A stretch of DNA of 64,000 nt, from contig NZ_JANLOD010000006.1 in NCBI RefSeq assembly GCF_025466085.1, positions 1-64,000 of the forward strand, written 5' to 3'. Each line of letters starts with the position of its first letter. Position 1 is the first letter of the stretch. Below, one piece after another: positions 27,379-35,907 of this stretch. The position numbers and the translations under genes were made by a program. The stretch is from Pseudomonas sp. 14P_8.1_Bac3 (GTDB taxonomy: Bacteria; Pseudomonadota; Gammaproteobacteria; Pseudomonadales; Pseudomonadaceae). The notes under the pieces were generated by a model. It searched no databases. It saw nothing but the letters and a program-made list of their open reading frames with translations, and was not told the origin of the DNA.

Positions 27379-28614
27379 TCATTGGTAGTACCTTATCTCA
27401 AACAACGCTCCTGTATCACATTCAACGTTGGTGTTTACAGTCGTACTCACTGAGCCAATATGTGAAAATAATGTAGTCCAGGGTGACCACGTGTAAGGCG
27501 GTGCAAGAAAATTAGCGGTCCCTATACCCCCATTTATCGACACACCACAAAATCCCGGGCCTTGAGACTGTGCTCTAACCTCAACGTTTGCAACGGAGTT
27601 AGACGTAGTGATAGACATGCCGTTAATCAATGGAAACGTGCTTTGGACATCAAATACAGTAATAGCATCCTTCATCAATATTTTATCTTGTTCCACTAGA
27701 AGCTTAGCCATAATCCCGGCCTTATCGGAATAGACCTCCTCTGTCGGCTGTACGCATGTCTTAGCTGGATCTGCAATGGCAGTAACAATGTCCTTCCTGT
27801 TATCCTTCAATCCCTTCGCATTCCATATTTCTCCCGAAAGCTTTAGCGTTCGACTTTGCTCGCTAGGTACAAGCTTTGAAAGCTTACCTACGGCGATAGT
27901 CGGCGACCCCGCACTTCCATCAACACGCTTTAACGCCGTAAAATTGATATCTGCATCTAATGTAACAATTCCATCGAACCGAATAAACGCGTTCGACACC
28001 TCGCGTTCCAAGATGACCTGGTGCGTGTGCATAGGGGGCAGATCAAAGGAAATTGCCTGAGTTGTGGTTACGACTGTTTGAAGATTATTGCTCTGTGATT
28101 CAGAACTGCGGATACTAAAGTTCGTATTTTCTTGTCTCGACATTGAAAATTGTACCGCTTTCACAGGCACCTGTATCGAAGATGTAAGCGTTGCACTGGT
28201 TCCCTCAGTAATATCTGTAGATTTGGTAATAGCTATACCTTCAGACGTAGACACAGAAATTGTGTCCTGTATTTTCGTTGGCTCAGGGCCGCAGTTCACA
28301 TACTGGCGTATTGCTCGAGTAATTGTAGTAGGAATTGCCGCCGGGATCGGATCTGAGTAGCTGCTGTCCACTGAAATACTTCGCACATTATTGAATTTCA
28401 AGTCACATTTGAATATGGCATTGAGGAGTTGTGGTCCCGCTATATCACCATTTTTCAAGCATCGCATTGACCCATCGGAGCCAGGCATTGGTAATTCACC
28501 AATAACGTTGAACAAAGAGTCATTCAGTGCTTGAGTTAAATCTATTTCATTAGCTAATACTGTTGAACTTGCTGTTAGTAGTGTAAAACACATAAGAACA
28601 TTGCCGTTCATCAT
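27379..28614 (-). CDS. Putative secreted aerolysin/ETX-MTX2-like beta-pore-forming protein
   Basis: A 411-residue protein. A signal-peptide-like N-terminus is cleaved probably after Ala21 (STVLA-NE), though its n-region has no Lys/Arg. Residues about 85-225 look like an ETX/MTX2 (aerolysin-type) module: long Ser/Thr-rich strands (ISVSTSEGIAITKSTDITEG) flank an amphipathic hairpin (TSSIQVPVKAVQFSMSR), then the return strand VSNAFIRFDGIVTLDADI. The mature protein has six Cys (52, 70, 108, 287, 356, 399), suggesting disulphides and export. A C-terminal beta-rich domain (about 320-411) is unassigned. GGGAGG precedes the tandem ATGs, and part of it can be masked by a small hairpin. Codon use is AT-richer than neighbours. 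Family call is by pattern, not search. Confidence 0.6.
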   Translation of the reverse strand: MMNGNVLMCFTLLTASSTVLANEIDLTQALNDSLFNVIGELPMPGSDGSMRCLKNGDIAGPQLLNAIFKCDLKFNNVRSISVDSSYSDPIPAAIPTTITRAIRQYVNCGPEPTKIQDTISVSTSEGIAITKSTDITEGTSATLTSSIQVPVKAVQFSMSRQENTNFSIRSSESQSNNLQTVVTTTQAISFDLPPMHTHQVILEREVSNAFIRFDGIVTLDADINFTALKRVDGSAGSPTIAVGKLSKLVPSEQSRTLKLSGEIWNAKGLKDNRKDIVTAIADPAKTCVQPTEEVYSDKAGIMAKLLVEQDKILMKDAITVFDVQSTFPLINGMSITTSNSVANVEVRAQSQGPGFCGVSINGGIGTANFLAPPYTWSPWTTLFSHIGSVSTTVNTNVECDTGALFEIRYYQ

Positions 28615-29028
28615 GGTGCCTCCCGAGGCAGTGGCTTACCGACCGCTAGATCGAAGCGTAGCAGGAATAGCTGAAGTCTCGATCACCTCCGCTGAATAGG
28701 CTGCCGCTCAAAAATGTTGATCGCTCTACCGCCAATTACCTTAATCAATAGTTTTCCGACCAAATTTAAGCGTACGGCCAACGCGCCTGGCCCTGTTGAG
28801 CCGCAAACCTTTCAAGCGAGTCGAGGGCACGAGAAGCGTCTTGATCATCAGCCGATGCGCGAAAGCAGGCTCGATTGAGGGAGATTTGTGCGGAGTACCT
28901 CTAATAGCCACATGCTGGGTCACTATCCCAGGCAGCCAGATGCCAAGGACCAGCGAGTATTTGCAAAAACTAACCATCACCTTTGGGTCGGAGAGCGACG
29001 GTCTGGCGCAGACCGTCGCAGTGGATAA
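28615..29028. other. Gap between pore-forming protein gene and recombinase relic
   Basis: No convincing gene. UGCCU-cggg-AGGCA on the toxin mRNA strand (28617-28630) overlaps its Shine-Dalgarno sequence. A perfect inverted repeat with 11-bp arms GCGACGGTCTG/CAGACCGTCGC and a 3-nt loop lies at 28995-29019, 10 bp past the recombinase stop. Confidence 0.6.
28995..29019. repeat. Perfect inverted repeat beside the recombinase
   Basis: Arms GCGACGGTCTG and CAGACCGTCGC around GCG. It could be a terminator (no T-run) or a recombination-related site. Confidence 0.7.
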
Positions 29029-29649
29029 TTACACGTCTGTCTGCTCTGCCATTTCTAGAGCATCGTCTACCTCGATACCCAAGTACCTGACCGTCCTTTC
29101 GAGTTTCGTATGACCAAGCAAGAGTTGAACTGCCCTCAAGTTCTTGGTCCTGCGATAGATCAACGAAACCTTGGTTCGCTGTAGCGTCTGGGTACCGTAC
29201 ATCGTCGGGTCAAGTCCGATGGCTGTTACCCATGCTTTAACTATTCGAGCGTATTGCCTGGTGGAGAGATGATCTGAGTCATGTAATCGCGTCGGGAACA
29301 GAAAGTCCTCACTGCGAAGATGCGCCTGGCGCATCCAAGCCTCCAGAACTGTTCGTATTTGCTCAGTAATTTCAAACTGCACTGGATGTTGAGTTTTCTG
29401 CTGCACCACGATGGCCCGTGACGAAACATGCTCCCCATGCGCAATGTCACGTACTCGTAGCTTGGTTAATTCACAGGCACGCGGTTTGCTGTCGATGGCC
29501 AAGTTGAAGAGGGCCAGATCCCGTGTTTACTCCGCGAGCTGAAGCCTGACCCAAATGGGCCAGATATCTCTCACTCGAAGCGGGGCTTTCTGCCCTCCAA
29601 GCTTTCCCTTGTTCCAAGGCTGATGGCGATGTAAAGCGATAGTGCTCAT
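29029..29649 (-). pseudogene. Tyrosine recombinase/integrase pseudogene (in-frame stop, HxxR lost)
   Basis: GGAGG lies 7 nt before an ATG at 29649 that begins MSTIALHRHQPWNKGKLGGQ. After 40 codons there is a TAA at 29527-29529, and the same frame continues TRDLALFNLAIDSKPRACEL to the normal end ALEMAEQTDV at 29029. Homologues known to me read straight through here with the same residues. The box II motif, normally HSLRR, is QTLQR, so the catalytic His and Arg are replaced. The late RTKNLRAVQLLLGHTKLERT and Tyr (RYLG) remain. Inactive as a recombinase by both criteria. Confidence 0.88.
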
Positions 29650-29843
29650 GGCTTGTCCTCCGGGTTGAAGAAGGACAAGGGTGGATCAGTCGCATTGCTT
29701 GGACGTCGCTAATCGACCCAGATCGGCCGATGGGTACTAAGCTTATCGAACGGTGCCTTCCAAAACAAAGCGGCCGCTCAGTGGTTACTATTGGCAAAGC
29801 GACGAGTTGGCCACCAAAAGCAAGGAAATTGCTTGCAATTATT

Positions 29844-31073
29844 TTATTTGAATGGTCGATTTTTAATAATAAATTGAGGGTCCGACGCATTGGGGATCGC
29901 TTCGATAATGTCTCCATACATAGATTTAACAATTGCTTCATCTAATAATCCAAAAGAAATCAAATCTGACGCAATAGTGACCGTCATCGGATCTCGGACG
30001 AGATTCATATAACGTGCGTTGCTGTCCGCCAGGAATTTCAAGCAACCATCTTGCATACTGGGAACATGTTCAGAAACCCATTGCTCCAATGATCTACGTA
30101 ATGCCCGCTTCCGCGCTCCGACTGCACGAGAGTCATATTCAATCTGTAGATTTAGAAGCGAGTAAGTCTCGCTCACAATGAAAGAAATTGTGGTGATATT
30201 TTCCATCGCCAAATGGACGGCAATAATTAAATCGTCAGCCGGCATCGTGTCGGAAAAAAGTTCAAGACATGTCTGCGCCGCTTGCCAGTCAGCATAAATC
30301 TCCTCTCTGAAATGGTCGTTTTTTGAAAGTTCGCAATGCAATTCGACTGTACGCTCATGAGATTCAATAATTTCATTGCGGAGCCGTTCTCTCATTTTTA
30401 CATCGCGAAGGCGATCCTCATCAGTTTTTATATTGTGCGCGTGAGGAACAGGGTTTCCGTGGTACTGAAATGATAGATCGTCAAGATACTGTTCAAGTAC
30501 CTTCTCGACGTCGATATCGCTAACTTGGAGCACAAAATCGAGTAACCAGTCGATCGCGGTTTTATCAATGTTTGATAAAGCCCAGCTGAGATGTGACAGT
30601 TCATGCGCAATGATGAAAGCTTCTTGAACGTGAACGGAAAGCAATCGTTTGGCCCGCAACTCGATTGTTTCGTTGCTTTTATATCCGTGCGATCGATGGT
30701 GGGCAGTTGAATATAAACATGCAAGCGTCACCGCCACCTCGTTCTCGCCGCAATAAGACGCCGTTTCTGACATGATACGAAAAACCATCGATTTTGCATC
30801 TTCCGGAGACTCTGCAGAATAGAAAATTCTCGACAGCTCGTTGATCGTTTGCCCTAGGTATTGATCGCAGATCAGAATTTTGGAGTTTTTGAAAGAAACC
30901 AATTGCGTCTGCTTGTTTAAGGTGTTTACAACTAGTAACTCTGGAAAATCAAATTCATTGAAAGAGAATCCCTTTAAGATCTCGACATATATATCGAGAT
31001 ACGCTTGAGCTAAGGACTCAGACACGTCATTGTTGATCTGCCTCGTTGCGACTATATAATCATCAATGTTCAT
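29844..31073 (-). CDS. HExxH metallopeptidase-like protein, second gene of a putative conflict module
   Basis: A 409-residue soluble protein with no signal or TM. HELSH at residues 157-161 (in AFIIAHELSHLSWAL) is a zincin HExxH motif. About 100 residues later, EEIYADWQAA (257-266) could supply the third zinc ligand, as in several peptidases with E-x-x-AD. The rest matches no family I recognise. Distant similarity to Lit/U49-type peptidases is suggested only by the motif spacing. It starts 2 bp after the stop of the 97-residue gene, so the two are almost surely co-translated. AT-rich codon use marks it as acquired. Confidence 0.75.
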   Translation of the reverse strand: MNIDDYIVATRQINNDVSESLAQAYLDIYVEILKGFSFNEFDFPELLVVNTLNKQTQLVSFKNSKILICDQYLGQTINELSRIFYSAESPEDAKSMVFRIMSETASYCGENEVAVTLACLYSTAHHRSHGYKSNETIELRAKRLLSVHVQEAFIIAHELSHLSWALSNIDKTAIDWLLDFVLQVSDIDVEKVLEQYLDDLSFQYHGNPVPHAHNIKTDEDRLRDVKMRERLRNEIIESHERTVELHCELSKNDHFREEIYADWQAAQTCLELFSDTMPADDLIIAVHLAMENITTISFIVSETYSLLNLQIEYDSRAVGARKRALRRSLEQWVSEHVPSMQDGCLKFLADSNARYMNLVRDPMTVTIASDLISFGLLDEAIVKSMYGDIIEAIPNASDPQFIIKNRPFK

Positions 31074-31075
31074 AT

Positions 31076-31369
31076 TTAGCTTTGATGTTCGTTGATTGCA
31101 GCCAGGATGCGCTTCACTTCATCTTCCGAATACCCCTTAATTTTAACACCCTTGTAAGTTACGCTTTTGTGTTTCTTAGATTTGATAATCTCCACGATGA
31201 TACTTTTAATTACAGGTATTGCGATGCCGGCCGCCGAAATCACAAGCGTCCAATGCGTCATCGCCCCATCAATGGCGCGTCCATCGATTATCGAAATCTC
31301 GTCTGGATACTTTTCTGCTAATTCGTCCAGCGCTGCTCGCTCGCCCATTTCGAAGTCGATTGCAATCAT
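31076..31369 (-). CDS. Small single-TM protein, first gene of the metallopeptidase operon (EACC1-like)
   Basis: A 97-residue protein. A short charged N-terminal part (ERAALDELAEKYPDEISI) precedes one hydrophobic helix (about 39-62, WTLVISAAGIAIPVIKSIIVEII), a basic stretch KSKKHKS, then a beta-hairpin and helix VTYKGVKIKGYSEDEVKRIL. This layout resembles the small effector-associated membrane components (EACC1-type) found next to peptidases in predicted bacterial conflict systems. That resemblance is my inference and needs a profile search. It probably tethers or regulates the peptidase encoded 2 bp downstream. Confidence 0.7.
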   Translation of the reverse strand: MIAIDFEMGERAALDELAEKYPDEISIIDGRAIDGAMTHWTLVISAAGIAIPVIKSIIVEIIKSKKHKSVTYKGVKIKGYSEDEVKRILAAINEHQS

Positions 31370-32311
31370 GTTTTTTTCCCCATGAAGATTTCTATTTCTA
31401 ATGTGATCTGGTGGGGGTGCGAGCTTCCCGTACGAACATGGTTAGACTCAGTCGTCGGCCCCGAGTCTGAGGCAGGAGATCTACACGTGCAGGTGCCGGG
31501 TTGTATTTTCAAGAGGAGTGCTCCTTGAACCGACTCAACTGTTGTCGATTAAAGCTAGTTGTCGAGAGATCGCACGTCAAGGACAGACTCCGTGAGGGGC
31601 ACAACCAGAAGGATTGTCCCCGATACCCGACGGTCAAGGAGGGCCGCCAATAACGCACAGCGACGGATGTTTCAATGGAGGTTCGCGCGCCGCTGTTGGG
31701 TCAAGCTATGCAGACTTCGACGTTGTTAAATTTCGGCCCGGCGTTCGTTGCAATGAAAAACTATGGCGACGGAGGCGGCGTTGTCGACTTGCTGTTCTTG
31801 CACACAGTTGGCGTCAAAAGCGTTGACTCGTTCCATCGAGCGTATGACCTAGACAATCAGGCAACAGCCTCTTTGGTTGCGCCTGCAGGAAATCAATTAC
31901 TACCCAAGGGCCCCGATAGGCCCAATGACTGTAAAGGCCGATACCCGTGCGTTGACCGTCGGGCAGATGTCGTAGTGGACCAGCCGGTCAAGTGACCGCT
32001 GCATGGATCTGGCGAACGGCAGGAAGTGGTCGATGGCAACCGATCTCTCCACCCCCGCATACGGGAAAATCGGTCATATCGGTAAGACTCAGCAGGCAAA
32101 CGACTCCGATTGCTAATTCTCCGCGTGCCAGCGGTTGAATGCCCGTCGTCCCGCAGCGCGCCCCATGACATCGCAATTCCCGCGCCGCTGGAGCCAATGA
32201 AATCGCGACGGCTCGCAGTAGCCCGTATAGATGTCATGCGACATGACTCTTCGGGCAAAATAAATCGGGAAGCACGCTTGGCGCTGCTCGCTAGGCAGTA
32301 AAGACGACTGG
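31370..32311. other. Long gap with no convincing gene at island edge
   Basis: GC content rises again relative to 27.3-31.4 kb. Several short open frames exist on both strands, none with a recognisable domain or a good ribosome-binding site. A minus-strand stretch near 32200 encodes a Tat-like SRRDFIGSSGAG followed, in other frames, by VAIDHFLPFARSM and VHYDICPTVNARVSAF. This may be the eroded remains of a gene, but I cannot name it. Confidence 0.5.
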
Positions 32312-32518
32312 CTAGTCAATCATGAACTGGCCCATCAGGAACATCCCGGCTACGGCCAGCACCACCAACCCTGCCGCACAGGTCCACTCGGCTTCGGGAG
32401 TGTGAGCCAGCCATGCGCCGCTCGACGGGTACCTTCCCAGCGTGGCCAGCTTCACGACCGGCCAACCAAAGGGAAAGCAGACGCCTCGGAAAGCGACTTC
32501 GATGAATATGTCCAACAT
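32312..32518 (-). CDS. Small membrane protein of unknown function
   Basis: A 68-residue protein with an N-terminal amphipathic/hydrophobic segment (MLDIFIEVAFRGVCFPFGWP), the pattern VKLATLGRYP common in small Pseudomonas inner-membrane proteins, and a C-terminal TM helix (AAGLVVLAVAGMFLMG). The ribosome-binding site is weak. The function is unknown. The following 300 bp to the NERD gene holds only an AT-rich, A-tract-containing stretch. Confidence 0.6.
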   Translation of the reverse strand: MLDIFIEVAFRGVCFPFGWPVVKLATLGRYPSSGAWLAHTPEAEWTCAAGLVVLAVAGMFLMGQFMID

Positions 32519-32822
32519 GGGTGCCGATCCCTGATATGCAGTGGCTAATGGAAAGCAATCGTGAGTAACTCGGAGGATAGCCTGTAAGCCAAGAGGGTTA
32601 CCCGTTTTCGCTCTGACATTTCGACTGGATACGCACCGACGTTGACGTACAGATTTTTCCTACAACGCGACGGAAAAAATGTGAAGACTCATTGACGTTT
32701 CTTTCCAAAAAAAAACCACCAGAGCCCTTTAAAACCGCGGCTTTGGCGACAATCAGAAATGTGAAGGCATTTCACGAAGAAACGCCCCCACCTGACCTTA
32801 CTTGCTCGCAAAGGAATGCCAC

Positions 32823-33605
32823 GTGAACGCCACCCTCGCCCTCCAGCCGTTATTTCACATGCTGATCTGGCTACTGCCGCTGATGCTGGTCATGTCCCTA
32901 TTGAAACCCCGTCTGTTCAAAGGCTGGATCGGCGAGCAACTCGTCCGTTTCTTCGCCCACTTGCTCCTGGATCGTAAAATCTACCGTCGCCTGCACGACG
33001 TAACCCTGATCACCCCAGACGGCACCACCCAAATCGATCACGTCTTCGTCTCGCCCTTCGGCGTCTTCGTGCTGGAGACAAAGAACATGGGCGGCTGGAT
33101 CTTCGGCGGTGAAAAACAGGCGCAATGGACGCAGCAGATTTACAAAAAACGATTCAAATTCCAGAACCCGAACCACCAAAACTACAAGCACCTGAAAGCG
33201 CTGCAAGCCGTGCTGGAGATCGAGCCTGAGCACGTGCATTCGGTGATCGCGTTCGTCGGCGGGAGCACGTTCAAGACCGAGATGCCCGCCAATGTCACCC
33301 AGGGCATGGGTTTGGTTCGCTACATCAAGTCTTTCCAGCAACCGGTTTTCAGCGAAGCGCAGGTAACGGCCATGCTGGACACCTTGCAAGCAGGTCGCCT
33401 GGCGCCGACGCTCGCGACGCGGCGTGAGCATGTGCAACGTCTGAAACAACGCGATGACCCCTCAGCCTCGCGGCTCTGCCCGCGCTGCGGCAGTGCGCTG
33501 GTGGTACGAGCCTACAAAACCGGTAGCAGAATGGGCCAGCAGTTTTGGGGATGCAGCACCTACCCCAAGTGCCGGACGATGCAGCCCCTTTCACCACGCG
33601 GTTGA
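32823..33605 (+). CDS. NERD-domain protein with C-terminal topoisomerase-type zinc finger
   Basis: About 260 residues. An N-terminal TM helix (residues 8-28) leads to a NERD nuclease-related domain with IDHVFVSPFGVFVLETKN, the D...E-x-K nuclease-like core, at about 70-170. The C-terminus has a four-Cys zinc ribbon, CPRCGSALVV...FWGCSTYPKCR, as in topoisomerase I tails. GTG at 32823 with AAAGGA upstream is preferred over a TTG at 32802. NERD proteins are thought to process DNA; no partner gene is adjacent. Confidence 0.9.
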   Translation: MNATLALQPLFHMLIWLLPLMLVMSLLKPRLFKGWIGEQLVRFFAHLLLDRKIYRRLHDVTLITPDGTTQIDHVFVSPFGVFVLETKNMGGWIFGGEKQAQWTQQIYKKRFKFQNPNHQNYKHLKALQAVLEIEPEHVHSVIAFVGGSTFKTEMPANVTQGMGLVRYIKSFQQPVFSEAQVTAMLDTLQAGRLAPTLATRREHVQRLKQRDDPSASRLCPRCGSALVVRAYKTGSRMGQQFWGCSTYPKCRTMQPLSPRG

Positions 33606-33659
33606 CCATTCTTCCCGGCGGAAATGTTCGCCGGCCTTGGTGTGAGTTCTGCCCAGCGA

Positions 33660-35765
33660 CTACTGAGCCACTCTCATCGGGTTCCCGAACCTGCTCAGAT
33701 AAGTCTCGCCAAACTTGTACGACGCGTAATCGGTCATGTGCCCAATGTCGCGATACAGCGGAATGCCATCCACCGTGGTCTCACAAGCTCCGCCGTCGCA
33801 CTGAATATCCTTGGGATCGATCAGAACGAGGTTCGGGTATTCAACTTTTAGCTGAGCGAACACTGAATTGATCCAAGGGTTCTCCAAGTCTTCTCGGGCC
33901 ACCGTCTTGCAAGACTCACTGCGCTCGATGCTGCCCAGCTGTCCTCGCATCACATAGCGCTGCAACAAGCACTCGTTGACGCCCGGCGGCATCGGGTACA
34001 TGGCTTTGAGGAATATCGGTACGGCACCTGAGGCTTCGATGGCATTCAATGCGTGGCGAATCGCGAATTCAAAACGTTGATGAGACAGCTCAGGACCGCG
34101 GGGATCTTCGGGGCGGGTCAAGATGGAAGCGTCGGCGTAACTGTCCCAGATTTGCCCGATCAGCACGAATTTGTAGTGATTCTTCTTGATCAGTTCGTAG
34201 TAGCTCGCCACGTTGTCGTGACACTTCTTGTAAACAGCGCCTTTGGATTTACTCCAGTCGTACAAATAAATATCTGGCAGGGCCAGGCAGGCCGAATAAC
34301 TTCTGGCAAGTACCGAAATGTTCGCGTCCTTCGCCAAGGTGTCGACGAAGCCCCAATATTGGTTGGAGAACGAATCGCCCATCAGGAGGGCTTGAGCTTT
34401 CGCGTGAGGCGCCCCGAGGACGCAACGCGTGTCAGCGTCCTTGCTGGCGCCCCCCAAACATTCCGAACGCGCTGGAGGGGTCATCGCCTGGAGCTTGTCG
34501 AAGACCTCCGCCATGTCTGATCCAAAACGCTGCGGCCATCCCCCCTTGGAAACACTCAAGGAATAAAGCGCGGACAGCGCAATGGCGGGTAGCCCGATCA
34601 GCAAACCGAGGGTCATCTTCAAACCAAGCTTGGGCTTTCTAAACTTGCGCTCGATCGTGACATACGAAAGCGCGGCCAACGCAAAGGTCAAAACGAAATA
34701 GGCGACGGTCAGCGCCGTGCTGTGTTTAAAGCCCAGGTAGCTGCTGGTTGCGAGGACGGGCCAGTGCCAGATGTACAGCGAATACGAGATGGTGCCGATG
34801 TACACCAGCGGTGGAAAAGAAAGCACCTTGGCGGTCATGCTCGCTTCAGAACCATTGCGCCAGAGCAACAGTGCCGTGGCCAAGCAGACGACAACGGCGT
34901 GGTAATCCGGGAAACCCAGCAGGATCTGTTCACGGGTAGCGCAGTAAAACAGCGCAATGACCGCAGCGACCCCAAGGATATGGTTCCAGATTGAATTGAG
35001 CTTGAGCTTGTCAGCGCTGAATATCACGGCGCACGACCCGATCAGCAGTTCGAAAATCCTCGCGGTGAAGAAGTAGTAGCTTTTGTCCGGGAACTTGCTC
35101 GACAGGTACAGCGACAACGCGGTCGCCCCTAACGTCAGGCACAGCACGACGGCTTTGAATGCCGTTGGCGGGCAGTAGCGCCGCAGCAGCCACACGCCTA
35201 GCGGCAGCACCAAATACCACTGCCATTCAATAGCCAACGACCAGGTGTGCAGCAGCAGGAGGCTCGACGTATCGTCAGCGGCATAAGCGGTCGTGGAGCG
35301 TTCGAAATACTGGTTTGAGAGGAACAGCGAGGTGTAGCGCTCGCTTTTCAGGAATTGAATGAAGTCCTGCGGCAGGTAGAAGAATGCCGCCAGTGCCAAT
35401 GTCACCAGCATCAAGGCAATCATCGCAGGCTGCAGGCGCCAGATGCGACGCGAGTAAAAACCGGCAAAGGTGAATGAGTTTTTTTCGATTGATTTCAGAA
35501 TGATCGAGGTGGTCAGGTAGCCCGAGATCACAAAAAAAATGTCGACACCAATAAATCCGGACGGAAACAAAGACAGTCCGCCATGGAAGATCAGTACCAA
35601 CAGGACGGCAACCGCTCTCAAGCCATCGATGTCGGCTCGATATGCAAGAGAGGAGGTTGCGCCGGGAGAAACCTGAACACCGGGCCTGCTTCCGACCTTT
35701 GTCAGCGAGTCATTTTTCAACTTGACTCTGTCAGCAACCGCTGAAACGTCCGTATTTTCTAACAC
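33660..35765 (-). CDS. Acyltransferase-3/SGNH fusion (OafA/YrhL-type O-acetylase)
   Basis: A 701-residue inner-membrane protein. After a 40-residue polar extension, the acyltransferase-3 domain begins YRADIDGLRAVAVLLVLIFH and has about 10 TM helices with FFVISGYLTT. The C-terminal periplasmic SGNH hydrolase-like domain (about 430-700) has LLMGDSFSNQYWG and ends with DIGHMTDYASYKFG, containing the catalytic Asp/His. It is likely to O-acetylate surface polysaccharide. The start is a GTG. No polysaccharide cluster is adjacent, as is common for stand-alone O-antigen modifiers. Confidence 0.93.
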   Translation of the reverse strand: MLENTDVSAVADRVKLKNDSLTKVGSRPGVQVSPGATSSLAYRADIDGLRAVAVLLVLIFHGGLSLFPSGFIGVDIFFVISGYLTTSIILKSIEKNSFTFAGFYSRRIWRLQPAMIALMLVTLALAAFFYLPQDFIQFLKSERYTSLFLSNQYFERSTTAYAADDTSSLLLLHTWSLAIEWQWYLVLPLGVWLLRRYCPPTAFKAVVLCLTLGATALSLYLSSKFPDKSYYFFTARIFELLIGSCAVIFSADKLKLNSIWNHILGVAAVIALFYCATREQILLGFPDYHAVVVCLATALLLWRNGSEASMTAKVLSFPPLVYIGTISYSLYIWHWPVLATSSYLGFKHSTALTVAYFVLTFALAALSYVTIERKFRKPKLGLKMTLGLLIGLPAIALSALYSLSVSKGGWPQRFGSDMAEVFDKLQAMTPPARSECLGGASKDADTRCVLGAPHAKAQALLMGDSFSNQYWGFVDTLAKDANISVLARSYSACLALPDIYLYDWSKSKGAVYKKCHDNVASYYELIKKNHYKFVLIGQIWDSYADASILTRPEDPRGPELSHQRFEFAIRHALNAIEASGAVPIFLKAMYPMPPGVNECLLQRYVMRGQLGSIERSESCKTVAREDLENPWINSVFAQLKVEYPNLVLIDPKDIQCDGGACETTVDGIPLYRDIGHMTDYASYKFGETYLSRFGNPMRVAQ

Positions 35766-35907
35766 TGGTAACTGCCCTGACCCGCTTCATTTTTGCGTGC
35801 GAGTGTACGTCAAATCGGGCGCTGGAGCCCTACCCTCCACCCCACAGAACCCGCAAAGCCTCCTTTAAATGGCAGAATCCCCCTAACTTGACCGTTTTGG
35901 TGACGCC

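Noticed and set aside
28741..28980. 79-codon minus-strand frame
   Set aside because: No family resemblance, no ribosome-binding site, and basic composition typical of random frames.
31893..32258. Frame with a Tat-like SRRDFIGSSGAG start
   Set aside because: No hydrophobic core or mature domain follows and the apparent continuation needs several frame changes.
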